A stretch of 64,000 nucleotides of DNA, taken from NCBI RefSeq assembly GCF_000003815.2, contig NC_049984.1, positions 508,320-572,319 on the forward strand. Reading direction: 5' to 3'. Origin of the DNA: Branchiostoma floridae. Its lineage: Eukaryota; Chordata; Leptocardii; Amphioxiformes; Branchiostomatidae. The translations under genes were made by a program, and so were the position numbers. Shown piece after piece: positions 10,755-61,419 of the stretch; the first letter of the stretch is position 1, and every line of letters starts with the position of its first letter. The notes below the pieces were generated by a model that was not told the origin of the DNA, did no database searches, and was given only the letters and a program-made list of their open reading frames with translations.

Positions 10755-11050
10755 TCATGTCAAGTCAAAGTCCTTCCCGCTCCATGGTGCATAGGGCGGC
10801 GCCCATGTTCTTGGAGTAACCCTGGGCCAAACAAATGCAATTACTACAGTAGGGGGCCAGGACACTGGCTGTGGTGTGTGTTCAAATTACATACTCTTTC
10901 CCGAATGCTGAGTGCTAAGCTGAGAAATTAGCACGACCATTTAACACGTCATACTATATTGGCCGGGGATCGAACTTACGACGTACCGAATGCATGGCGA
11001 AGACTTTTCCCACTCGTCTCATTGCACCGGCGATAACGCTTGTGCAGCCA
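10755..11050 (-). mobile_element. tRNA-derived SINE-like element
   Basis: On the minus strand a B box GTTCGATCC (about 10970-10978) follows a degenerate tRNA head. The body then runs about 200 bp towards 10755. It lacks a clear tail or target duplication. The call rests on the B box and general layout. Confidence 0.35.
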
Positions 11051-12629
11051 GACAACAATACTCGTGATGCTAACGTGCTGTTACTTTGACCGATGAGGTC
11101 TATTTCTCTTATAACCAAAGGGCACAAAAGTGCATTATCATTTACCTTTTGGTGTAGCCCGAGTTTTGAATCATTAAAGAAGTTTCAGAAATAAAATGTA
11201 CCACCGTGAATAAGAAATAATGACACAAAATATTCTTTCTCGGCTTGGCTTCGCATGATCGAAGGCACATCACAATATCAATATACATGTCGGCTTAAAA
11301 GCCACAAGCGACGGCTATCGGGTCTAAAATGCAGTACACTGTTACGTCGGGTTGCGTAAACCAGCATACAGAATATTTCGTCCATCATACAAGTAAAACG
11401 GCTGCATTTGCAAGAGATATCCAACTTCTACGTGTGGAAGGGTGGTAAAGGTGATTGGAAAAGCATCCTGTATACAACGGCTATATCATCACCAGCCTGT
11501 AATAAGACAGAATGAAATAAGTCGCATGTACGCTCACCGCTATTAAACTGCTTGGAGGACAATGGGTGATCAGATTACCGGTACCGTTTTGGCTACAGTC
11601 AGAGTGATAAGACGGCGGGCGATCGGAGGACGGATGGGAGTATGGCAGTTCCGGCAATCGTCGGTTAATTGACGACTCGTGCTCAGCAGTATTACTATAG
11701 AACTGTGGATACGTGCTTGACTGTACTAGTCCACAGACGATAAAGGGTGAGTGAAACGCAGAGAAAAAGATGATTGAGAACGGGGACCCCGGTAACAAAT
11801 CGTATCTTTTACTTTAAGACCACGGGAAACAGATGAATATGACCACGAGAAACAGAAGCGTTTGTTGTTCGGCGGCGGCAAGGTGGCGAATGGAATTCCA
11901 CAGGAGGGCCTCATGGAGCGCTGATATCTTCGGCCGATCAAAAACAAAAGGGTTGTGCCTGGTTGTGCCGTAAACAACATGTGGTATGAGTAACAAACTG
12001 CCAAGAAGTTTCCACGTTGAAAGATATTCTCTAAACAAAATCAAAAAACTCTGGCGAAACACGGTCACAGATGAAGACTAATTCCTACACAGCAATACGC
12101 TGTAAAAATGCCAAAACTATAATGCCGTTAATATGGGACTCATATTTTATCTTGCCGAAACGTGATGTTGGCGGACTTTTTGAAGACCAAGGTCTCGGGC
12201 GGTTTGGGGTAAGATTTGGGCCCACGAAATTAAGGTTGGCAGTGTTACTCAACCCAAGCACACAGTCCCAAAATCCACCTGGTACGATTCACATCGTAAC
12301 GCTCTCGGTTTATTTAGCTCTAGTCACTCTTAACAACTTGTGACGTATCTATTATACACATAATACATGCTATCATTAGCAAGGTACTCTCACCGAAATT
12401 GAGTCGCTTGTGCATGTCGGCCGACCTTTCCGGCGAGCCATCTAACTCGGCCGACCTTGTCCCGGATCGATCTTTAGTGGGAAGCAAACTGACGCTATTC
12501 TGAGGGCTGCCATTGGTTGGAAAATGTACTTGTGCAGTTCCTATTTGTCAATGTTTACAGACTGACGTCAGCACGGTGACCAATCCCAAGACGATGTCCA
12601 GACGACGGCCAGGGACCGCCCGTTTTGTT
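11051..12629. other. non-coding, no feature recognised
   Basis: Several short ORFs exist on both strands, but none shows a domain, splice structure or composition that supports coding. CGGCCGACC appears twice near 12420-12460. Confidence 0.3.
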
Positions 12630-13150
12630 TGTTTTAACTATCCAAGCGGGGACGATATAGTCACAGCTTTCAAAACGGGGATTGAAATGTAACCAAAAAG
12701 GATCTATTTTACGATGGGTATATTGCAACCTAACAACGCTAAAAGCAATAGCAGCGAATCAGAACATTATAACCCGGAACTTTTTCATGCCTACCTTAAA
12801 AATTAGTACTAAGTTTTAACGGCTACAATGTTTCCTGTTTATTGGCGAAGCGTAAAACAATAGATATATCTTGTACCGTCTTCTCTGAGGTGCGCTTATC
12901 GGGTAGTTTAGTTGATATTTTTGATCATGCATCATATACTGGGCGATGTTAAATTCAGTATCTCCGGTAACAGTCCTGGTTATATTGACCTCTTATTTTC
13001 TTTTTCCAAAATGTGACTAGACATTGCATCTCCGAGGTTTATACTAGTAATTAGATACAAAAATAAAGGACTTTGCCCCATCATCTTGTATGCAGATACA
13101 CACCAACATGTGTTGCATCAATCACACACGAATCGTAATCCACAATGTAT
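12630..13150 (+). repeat. direct duplication, copy 1
   Basis: It matches 14190-14975 in the same direction. Shared blocks include GTTTTAACGGCTACAATG, CTACCTTAAAAA, AGTTTAGTTGAT, AACAGTCCTGGTT and TTAGATACAAAA. The copies are diverged by many small indels, so the duplication is old. No coding frame survives. Confidence 0.7.
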
Positions 13151-13374
13151 GGCGTACATGAGTTATTACCTCGTAAGCTACCATTTGTTAAGCTGGCTCT
13201 ATCTCACTCTTTAAATACAAGGGAAGAATCACACTTAAATACACAGACGTATGTCACTTGATGACAATGTTAACCACTTTAGAAGAACAAACACTCAAAG
13301 CTATACCTGAGTCCGATTAAATTGTGTTAATAAGCAATTGTACATACAGACATTTTCTCATAGACTGTCTATAG

Positions 13375-13690
13375 ATAATGGTAAGTTAAGATTCTTTAAG
13401 AAACTAAAGAAGGGATACTCAATGGAAACTTATTTAACATCACTAGATAATATCGAGGTCAGATCGGCAATATGCAAACTAGCTACCCGTGAGCGAAAGA
13501 ACCTGTAATCATTGTATTGCAAAACCGGTGGAAGACGAGATACATTTTATTTCTAACTGCTTCTCTAATGACCAGGAAAGAAAGGAGTAATATGAAGAGG
13601 TTTGCAAAACACACACATCCCTGTATGGCACATCCGCTAGCCTGTTACTCACAGGATCGGCATGGGAACCAGTGAACAACTAGAGGGGCG
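13375..13690 (+). mobile_element. LINE reverse-transcriptase C-terminal fragment
   Basis: The broken frame reads NGKLRFFKKLKKGYSMETYL, then VRSAICKLATRER and, after a frameshift, a Cys/His stretch like VEDEIHFISNC. This is the C-terminal zinc-knuckle region of some non-LTR retrotransposons. Frameshifts and stops make it a relic. Confidence 0.5.
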
Positions 13691-13717
13691 AGTCAGAACA
13701 GAAATAAACAACATCCC

Positions 13718-13800
13718 GACTCCCGGGATTCGAACCCGCGCCGAACCCGGACAGCCGGATCACAAATCACACGTGCTAACCACAACAACAAAAGCTCAAG
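13718..13800 (-). mobile_element. tRNA-like relic
   Basis: On the minus strand, A-box-like TGGTTAGCACGTG and B box GGTTCGAATCCC are correctly ordered, and the end reads GGGAGTCGGGA. The 5' acceptor half does not pair with the 3' half, so it is a tRNA-derived repeat rather than a functional tRNA. Confidence 0.4.
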
Positions 13801-14189
13801 AGCTGTTGGCGTGGTCAGTTTGGCAGCGCTAGAACCCACTGTTACAATAGCAATGTTCGTTCTTCCCACCACGCCGTGCTAAGAAAGAATGACCGCTTGA
13901 GGAATAAAATGTGTCCCGCATGTGCCAGTGTCCGGCAGTCCGGACCGCCTGGAAGGCCTGGCTCTAAACAAAAGGCAGTTCAACAGACCGTTTCTGATTA
14001 GCACAACGCTTGTGGCGGGTGTGACGAAAAGCCAGCACCACATGGCACAGATGACACAGACTTGTCATTTCCATGGTGGTCCGGTGACAATAAATCATGC
14101 GGTCTGCTTTTAATACAAGGAATTCCTGCTTTTACAGGAGTTTACATCAACACAGCTTGTCGTTCAAATTCATTCCTTTCAAAACATTG

Positions 14190-14975
14190 TTTCTGTCGTA
14201 ACTATCCAAACGGGGGCGATTCAGACGCAACCAACTATCAAAACGGGAGATTGAGATGTACCTATCAAAAAGGGGGTACTTTACGATTGCTACATTGCAA
14301 CCTAAAACGCTAAAAACAACAATAGCGAATCAAAACATTTAAACCCTTTTATGCCTACCTTAAAAACTAGTGCTAAGTTTTAACGGCTACAATGTTTCCT
14401 GTTAATTGACGAAGCGTATTTAAATAATGAATTCTTGGACCGTCTTTCTTGTGGTGTGCTTCAACAGTCGGCCCTATGATTTTCGCCCGTACTGATATTA
14501 TCTAATCTTTTAACAATAATAAGCGACACTGTTCCCTTTCAGCTTGTCATTGATCCGGGATGTATCAGTACATATGGGAATATGGTGTCGCGATCCATAT
14601 TTTCTAAGGCATCGGCGAAATGAACTTGCGATGTATAAACGATAAATAACTCGCAACTCGCCCTGATAATCCGTCTCAAACTAGGCATCTTATCCACTGT
14701 CTAGTGATTAATCGAATAGTTTAGTTGATTTTTGTTTATCATGCATCAAATACTGAGTCATTTCAAATTAAAAACTTCCATTAACAGTCCTGGTTTTACT
14801 GACCCCCAATTTACTGTTCCCAAATGTGTCTAAATGGGGATTGCTACTCTGAGGTATATACTGCTCTGATTAGATACAAAATAAAACACGTTTGTATCCA
14901 CTCCGCCACATTTATCTTCTATCAAAACACATACCAACATGTCTTGTAACAACCACACACGAATGTATTGACATT
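14190..14975 (+). repeat. direct duplication, copy 2
   Basis: Partner of 12630-13150 (see there). Copy 2 is longer. It contains extra sequence at about 14440-14700 that copy 1 lacks. Confidence 0.7.
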
Positions 14976-15725
14976 TTAACAGAGAGAACTAGGGTATCCA
15001 TGTTACACGCTGCAACTATAGCGGGAAAGAAATGCATTGTGCATAGGTAGAATGATCTAACAAAACCTCATGATTTGACCCAAACATGGCAGAAACGATT
15101 TAAGGTTCACGATTCACTCTGGCACTCCGTTCTCAACTTGGATGTTTAACGTGAGTCGGTGGGGAAGGGGGTTGGTACAATTTGGCAAAGAAAAGGCACG
15201 GGACATGACACTACATGAGCACGGTTTGGAGATTTTTAAAGCCGAAACCATGGAGGCAAAAAATCTGGTTGTGGTTCAAAGATGCCAGAGATCAGGGGAG
15301 GATGTTTGGCCAAATCTGCTGCAATTAGCTGTCACAGAAAATGAGTTACGACCAGGGCTGGGGCCAGGGGTAGCCTGACTAAAATCAAGCCCCTAGCGGC
15401 CGGCCCTACAATTGCCGCCACCCTATATGGGGAGGGGGTCATTAAGCCCAGCCGGCGAGAGAGCTTGTGTAAACACAGGCTAGGGCCAGGGGGTACGTAT
15501 GAAATGTCAGAGTGGCCTTGACTGCACTGTAGGTGTACGGAACGAAGAGTAGAACAGATGGCAAAAATTATCGTGGTGATTCTCAGAATCCGGCGATGTG
15601 ACAAATTTAGTCACTGTGTCAGATAGATAGTATGTCGACCAAACACCTAGAAAACCACGACAACGGAACTTTTATGCATGTTTCACGAAAATTCAAGACT
15701 TCACATCTAAACTTTTACGCTAACC

Positions 15726-15756
15726 AAGGAGCTTTTATCACTGATAAAAGCTCCTT
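15726..15756. repeat. perfect 31 bp palindrome
   Basis: Arms AAGGAGCTTTTATCA and TGATAAAAGCTCCTT surround a single C, with no mismatch in 15 bp. Confidence 0.9.
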
Positions 15757-16097
15757 GCGCTAACAGAGATGGGGTTTTGTGTGCGTGAAAAGTTGCGCAT
15801 GAAAATCTGCGGGTGACAACATGCACATTCTCTTATTTCCCGGGGATTTGAAAAGTTTTTGTACTTTTACATTTAAGATATTTAAACAGAACGCTCAAAA
15901 CCTTTTGACACCATTAGTGTTGATAATTAGCAGGGATTTTAACCCATGTCCTATCCGGTATTAAACTTCCCTGGGTGGTGTCCCTGCAGACGTGTTACAC
16001 GTTCGCGTATACAAGAACGGGATCCCGTCTGTATTTCCCAGTTGCCGTTATATCAGAAGAAAACTAATTCACATCCAGTATTCTAAATCCACATAGT

Positions 16098-16235
16098 ATG
16101 GTGTCCCTAGGGGTAGGGGTGTACTAAGTAACGAATAAATTGACTAAGTTGGAGACGTCCACCATTCAACTGACTGGTCTCCCTAGGCGTAGGGATGTAC
16201 CAACCAACGAATAAATTGACTAAGTTGGAGACGCC
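16098..16235. repeat. two tandem copies, about 70 bp
   Basis: Both copies carry AACGAATAAATTGACTAAG followed by TTGGAGACG and CCACC, beginning at a TCCCTAGG motif. The second copy differs at a few positions. Confidence 0.8.
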
Positions 16236-16603
16236 CACCTTTCTCATGCAAATAAAAGCAATTAAAGAATTAACAAAAATGGAAACAGTAAATCAACCTA
16301 TGTTACTGAACATCTTTATTCATAACATAAACAAAGTAAATTCTAACGGTCATGAAAGAAAGTCAGAAAACGAACAAGACAATAATAAAAAGTTTCTTGT
16401 AACAAGAAAATGTACAAACAGCGCTACATCAAAGACATGAAAAATATAACCTCCTTGGTTACATCAAGCTAGGGAACAAGTTCCAAAATAGTAAAGAAAA
16501 ACTTTAAAAAGTAGAGATGCTACATAAAATCATGCGCGTTAAATTGATAAAAACGAGGCAAACGTGAGGCATACAATCAATACTTCCATAAACGAGAAAC
16601 ATA

Positions 16604-16858
16604 CTAAAATTGCAGAAGATAATGCATGATGTGGTCTACCAGGAAGGGGTCGAACTGGGAACAGGACAGCTCGTCAGAACGGTTGCACCAGCTGGGTGAA
16701 TGAAATAGGGGAGGGGGCAGTCTGGCCGGTCTGTCTGGCAGGAACTGGTCAGTATCAAAACTACAGAACAGTTCGGCAGAGATGCCAATAGGCTGCAGCA
16801 AAACGTCCGCCAGCTCAAGCTGGAACTCAGACGTGTCGGGCTGTGTACGGAACTCGTC
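16604..16858 (-). CDS. terminal coding exon, unknown protein
   Basis: A minus-strand frame of 85 codons opens right after a good acceptor (TTTTCACAGTATTTTAG) and ends at TAG (16606-16604). It reads DEFRTQPDTSEFQLELADVL, then LQPIGISAELFCSFDTDQF, LPDRPARLPPPLFHSPSW and, at the end, DPFLVDHIMHYLLQF. Composition is typical of coding sequence (acidic start, Pro-rich middle, hydrophobic end). I do not recognise the family, and no upstream exon was identified between 16.9 and 19.7 kb. It could be the last exon of a gene with a distant 5' part, or a relic. Confidence 0.4.
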   Translation of the reverse strand, partial: DEFRTQPDTSEFQLELADVLLQPIGISAELFCSFDTDQFLPDRPARLPPPLFHSPSWCNRSDELSCSQFDPFLVDHIMHYLLQF

Positions 16859-17120
16859 CTAAAATACTGTGAAAACGGCTGAACATACTCGAGAAATTGG
16901 CCTTCCAGACATGCCACGTCCTACCAAGGAGGTTGAAAGAGGGGAAGGAGTCGGCTCATAATTTGTCCCTTTTGAACCATCTTCGACTCACTTTTGAAAA
17001 AAAAAACATTAACATTAAGGTGCAAATTGGTCTTGATTTACATACACCCAACCGACTATCGGCATTGTTTTTATTGTTCACTCTTATTGACAAGCAAGTA
17101 TACAAAAGTAACGGTCTCCG

Positions 17121-17298
17121 CACTGGTGTTCCAGTGCTGAATCAATGGGTCGAATCGGCCTCAGCACTGGTTTTCCAGTGCTGAACAAACGTCAGCGCTG
17201 GTTTTCCAGTGCTGAACGGCCTTGTTCCAGTGCTCATACTCCCTCAGCGCTGGAATTCCAGTGCTGAACCCAATGCGAGCACTGGATTTCCAGTGCTT
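17121..17298. repeat. row of palindromic CAGTGCT hairpins
   Basis: Five inverted repeats of the form AGCRCTGG-NNTT-CCAGTGCT lie at 17121-17136, 17163-17182, 17194-17213, 17246-17265 and 17279-17298, with a half unit at 17225-17234. Spacers between hairpins are 11-32 bp and unlike each other. Confidence 0.85.
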
Positions 17299-18629
17299 AA
17301 CTTTTCCGGTGCTGGACTTCTAATAGGGCCGGCCTCGGTCCCTGCCGCTGCCATGAGGTCATGACTGGCTCATTATGCGGCTTTTATGGGGAGTCAAACA
17401 TGGCTTACAAAGGACTGCCGCCGGCACGCCGGAACAATAGGACACAGCAGGGTTTAACATCGCAAAACAAAGGCCGCGGCAAGGTGCTAATTTTGGGCCG
17501 ACTCCTTTCATTTGAGGTCAGGTTGGGAACTGGGATCAAACTGACATACACCCAAAAAACAATGGCATTGTGGTGCAAAAAAGTGTTGTAAAACCAGACA
17601 TGAATTTCACACAACCCTCATGAGCAAAAGGTGTGAGGCGCCATCACCAGGGTCATGAATGAGAAATAGGAGAAGAATGTAGCCTGTCTGTCCGCTAGCT
17701 AGGAAAACTGCATGTTTCTAAATGACTAAAAAAAGTGTATTTTTGCTTCGGAAAGATGGCCATGTTCTAAGTCAGTTAGATCCTGGGAGTAACCTGAATG
17801 TGTGGATTTGGTACTGCTCCGCCACCCTTGGAGTTTGTTGGGGTCCCCACATTGTCAGGCCACTCCCATGATCTAACTACTAGTATTACTTGGGCGGCTA
17901 CAGTGAGAACTTCCTTTGGTATGCAATCGCTCGACACATCACATATCGCTATCAAAGGAAAAGGCCGGTGTCATAACGTTGAGAGATCTTTTGTCGGCCT
18001 AACAGCAGAAGCCATTTGTTTTGCATATAGATTAATCGCCTTCGAGAGAACTGTTATACGACATGGTGTGAATGAATACCTCCCGCGAGGCATTCTACCA
18101 CCCTCTTGTAAGGCCACATTTGTAAGGTTTTATCCTTGATTGTATAAATAGGTAACGGGGGAATTTTGATATATCGCAGCGTTGACCAAACACCCAACGA
18201 AAGCAGTAATGATTACAGACTTCAACCCCGTACACGCCCGACAACACGTAGAAACTAAGTTTTCTATGCTGATCATGAGTCTCCGTAAGGTGAAGATCTT
18301 ATTATGCCTCCAGGTGTGGTTGTACCTATTATTTTAGACGTCATTTTCATGTCTAACAAATGAGTGCTCACATTCATCACAGAAAGTTGAGAATGAACAA
18401 ACAAGGCATAGCCAGTGAGAGACAATAGAGGCACGCTTGTGAATGTGGTGAAATTTCACCAAATTGCACTACTAGTATTTTGCTTTTTCGTCTGCTGTCA
18501 TTGTATATGACCCCGGCGGTGGAAAGACTCTCCTGTCCCGAAGTTAGCCTGGCCAATCCACGGTAGACTGGATTCCAGGTTATTTTTGTACCCGCTCGAT
18601 CTTCATGGATTGCAGCGCCGTGATCTTTA

Positions 18630-19165
18630 CTGTTACTTTGCTGCACCTTAAGGTGTTTGATACAAACTTCCCCAAGTGCACAGTAAACATGAACACACTC
18701 ATCATGCGTTGTCGACTTACAGTATCTTTGGTTTGGAATGTGGTAGTCACCCTTGGCTCGGTGTGACAAATAGGCCTGTCATGCTCACGACTCTCTACAC
18801 ATACACGACTTATTAGCCCCATGCAGGACTGAGTCCGGCATGTTATGACAAATTTTCCCCTTTTAACGTTTATTTCTATGTAAGTTGTAGAACCATTCGG
18901 TGCAAGCCGGGCTAAGAAAGCTACGAGAGGTGTGCCTCGATCACAACATTCATGTATGATCGACTTAAAGATGAATCGCGCCCTGGACCGCCTGATCAAG
19001 ACAGGCACGCAGGCGAAACCCAACAAAAAACATACTGTATTGTCCAAACATTACGTAGTATAGCTTAAAGATACCGTGTTGCACCTTAGGGTGTTTGATA
19101 CAAAATGTCCAAGGTATAGTACAGTAAACATGAATACACTCTTCATATCGTGTAGACTCAAACAT
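18630..19165. repeat. diverged direct duplication (about 90 bp each)
   Basis: Copies at 18630-18720 and 19076-19165 share GGTGTTTGATACAAA and ACAGTAAACATGAA. They are separated by about 355 bp of unrelated sequence. Confidence 0.6.
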
Positions 19166-19747
19166 CAAGATGTTCTTGAGATACATAGCAGGACTGGTCT
19201 AACCATTTTAAAGCTAAGGGTACAAACCGACGTACGTGCAACTGCGAGTGCGTGGTGTCTACGTGCCACAACTGGTGCTGGTAAACGGGCTGCTAACTTC
19301 AGCTCGGTCTTGCAGATGGGGCATTGTGGACGGTTATAATTGTTTAACTTAATTCAAGGTGAAATATGGTCAATGAGATCAGCCGTGTTGTATTTTATAA
19401 GGTCAAAGGTCACATAACAGCGTTTAACGGTTCATTTCTTATGGAATCCTATACTGGTCTTCCCATAACTGTTGTTAGGCATAATTTGGAAAGATGTAAA
19501 TGTTTTGAAGAAATATTAGACAAGTAAGAGAGGACGTCCTAGTCACAACGAGGTTTGATTAGAGGATGTAGTGCCCCACCGTTATACACATGGTTTAGCG
19601 TTTCTGTGTTTGTTTAGATCAGAATAAAATATGCGTTACTGATAAGTGATAACCAAAGGCATCCATGAGGGAGGGCCTCGAGGAAATAAGTACCACATAA
19701 TCGCCCCCCCCCCCCTTCACGGAGATGTAAACAAACCGCCACTGATC

Positions 19748-19847
19748 NNNNNNNNNNNNNNNNNNNNNNNNNNNNNNNNNNNNNNNNNNNNNNNNNNNNN
19801 NNNNNNNNNNNNNNNNNNNNNNNNNNNNNNNNNNNNNNNNNNNNNNN
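19748..19847. other. assembly gap (100 N)
   Basis: Exactly 100 N, the usual placeholder for a gap of unknown size. It cuts the Gly/Asn-rich repeat of the large minus-strand gene, which probably caused the assembly to break. Confidence 0.95.
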
Positions 19848-59826
<39,979 letters not shown>

Positions 59827-60313
59827 CCTTCTGAAGTCACTTTGAGAACAGAAAAATACCTACAATCACTAGGATAAAGTCGGATGCAAAGTAGGTGTAT
59901 AAAAGTTTTGCGAATATTATCAGAGAGACTGATATCTGGCAATAACTTGGATTAGTATAAAAACATAAAATATGACAGAAATAGAATACACTAGAAAATA
60001 CCATATAAACATCGCAAATCAAATCAAATATGCACATTTCGTACCGTAAGATGTGTCCTGAAGAATGTCGTGAAAGTGGATGGAACTGTCGGGCCGGGGA
60101 CCTGAACCTGTGTCAGTTCCGCGGCGCCCCAACTTCTCTCTTCACACTTCCAAGAACACGATGTGTAGTCGTCGGGAGACGACGTCGAAACCTGCCAGCC
60201 CGTCAGGTACAGACCGTTTTGTCGACTCAAACCTGCGCTGCTCCCATTGGTCCGTATTTTAGGAGCATCATGTGATCATCTCTTCACCAATCAGCTAAGT
60301 ACAGCTCGGCGAA
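59827..60313. promoter_or_regulatory. putative bidirectional upstream region
   Basis: It lies between the minus-strand signal exon and a possible plus-strand first exon. CCAAT-type boxes occur near 60245 (CCATTGGTCC) and 60285 (CACCAATCAGC). No clear TATA box was seen. The function is inferred from position. Confidence 0.3.
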
Positions 60314-60401
60314 ATGGCGAAGCCTGGCGTACTCGTGGCAATGTCAATGACCGTCTGGACGCCGCAGCTCCTGTCACGTCGCGCATTTTCCTCTGTTGTC
60401 A
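60314..60401 (+). CDS. possible first exon with mitochondrial-type N-terminus
   Basis: ATG in a good context (GCGAAATGG) opens MAKPGVLVAMSMTVWTPQLL, then SRRAFSSVV, followed by a GTAAAC donor in phase 1. The Arg/Ser-rich, acid-free start resembles a mitochondrial presequence. No second exon is found before the gap at 61146, so this is tentative. Confidence 0.3.
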
Positions 60402-61145
60402 GTAAACAACAACCTCATTGCTCAATCCGTCTGCCTTTTATTAGGGCAGTTTAGCGCCTGTCTCGCACCAGGTAGATACATGTCTTCTTTCAGAACAAAA
60501 GAGCGTCAGTGTTGTAGTTGTTGTTGAGCGAGCATTACTCTGCAGTAATTAAAGCAAAAAAAGCAACAAATGCGATATGTGATATTTGCCGCCGATATTA
60601 GCTTTGATCCCTGTATTTACACGCTGACGCAGTATTTGTTTTTAAATCTTCCAAATAGCGGCAAACGGGTGAGCAGCATACACATCTCCGCCTTCAAACC
60701 CCCGCCAACAAAAACAGGTGATGTTTTTCTACCGTTTCGTTCCTTTAGTCACCACAATGAGACGGCTATTTCGAGCTCATAAATGTTGTCGTTGATGGTA
60801 TCTAGTCCATTTTTCAGGAGAAATAATAACGATATGTCAAAAACGATTGACTTTTCATACTTTGGCAACATTGCCCTGAATAACAATCAAGCCGACGGCA
60901 GTCATACATGAAGAGATACTTTATAGTAGTAGGGAGAGAATGGAAGTATTTGTTTCAGGTTGGACAACAACAGGGCTCCCATACACAATGTCTAGGACAG
61001 AAAAAAAAATCAAATCTAGAGACAGACCAGTAGTGCAGGTTGCTGTTTATCTGACTTGTTCGTGAAACGTTCCCGATAATTAAAAAAAAAATAACCCCGG
61101 TGCCATGGACATTTCCTGTCTGAAAGCAAAGAAAAAAATTCAAAG
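60402..61145. other. no feature recognised
   Basis: Possible intron of the candidate gene starting at 60314. Short ORFs without domains. Confidence 0.3.
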
Positions 61146-61245
61146 NNNNNNNNNNNNNNNNNNNNNNNNNNNNNNNNNNNNNNNNNNNNNNNNNNNNNNN
61201 NNNNNNNNNNNNNNNNNNNNNNNNNNNNNNNNNNNNNNNNNNNNN
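61146..61245. other. assembly gap (100 N)
   Basis: A placeholder gap next to a GCGACCACCT-rich repeat, which likely blocked assembly. Confidence 0.95.
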
Positions 61246-61419
61246 GTCAAACCTGCCCGAGCGACCACCTCTTCTCAGCGACCACCTGGCCATTTCGACC
61301 GCTTTTTCTCGGTCCCGATTTTTTTCCCTATTGACGTAAGCATTAAGCGACCTTTTCTCAACGACCACCTGGCCAACGCGACCGCGACCGGCCCAAATTG
61401 GGCCCCTTAACGACTTCAC
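61246..61419. mobile_element. GCGACCACCT-rich repeat fragment
   Basis: GCGACCACCTCTTCTCAGCG, ACGACCACCTGGCC and CGCGACCGCGACCGG repeat within 160 bp. The block begins at the gap and ends where copy B of the inverted duplication starts. It is probably a dispersed element. Confidence 0.5.

Larger units (their letters stand above)
14976..16603. other. non-coding with a perfect palindrome and a short duplication
   Basis: It contains the 31 bp palindrome at 15726-15756 and a tandem 65-75 bp duplication at about 16098-16235. No gene is supported. The part near 16604 may be the 3' UTR of the exon there. Confidence 0.4.
16859..19613. other. non-coding with a hairpin row and a diverged duplication
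   Basis: It holds the hairpin row at 17121-17298 and a diverged direct duplication (18630-18720 against 19076-19165, sharing GCACCTTA-GGTGTTTGATAC and CAGTAAACATGAA). ORFs of 70-155 codons occur but show no domain or splice context. Confidence 0.35.

Noticed and set aside
17121-17298. CRISPR-like array (palindromic repeats with different spacers)
   Set aside because: The context is animal nuclear DNA, spacer lengths vary from 11 to 32 bp, repeats are only 16-20 bp and no cas genes exist. It is kept as a hairpin row, not a CRISPR.
18377-19047. 130- and 155-codon overlapping minus-strand ORFs
   Set aside because: They overlap in different frames, contain a diverged duplicated segment and show no domain or splice site; chance ORFs in non-coding DNA.
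19614-19747. Continuation of the Gly/Asn exon beyond the gap
   Set aside because: The frame through the N run is meaningless, and the sequence after it (SVAVCLHLREGGGG...) lacks repeat or domain character.
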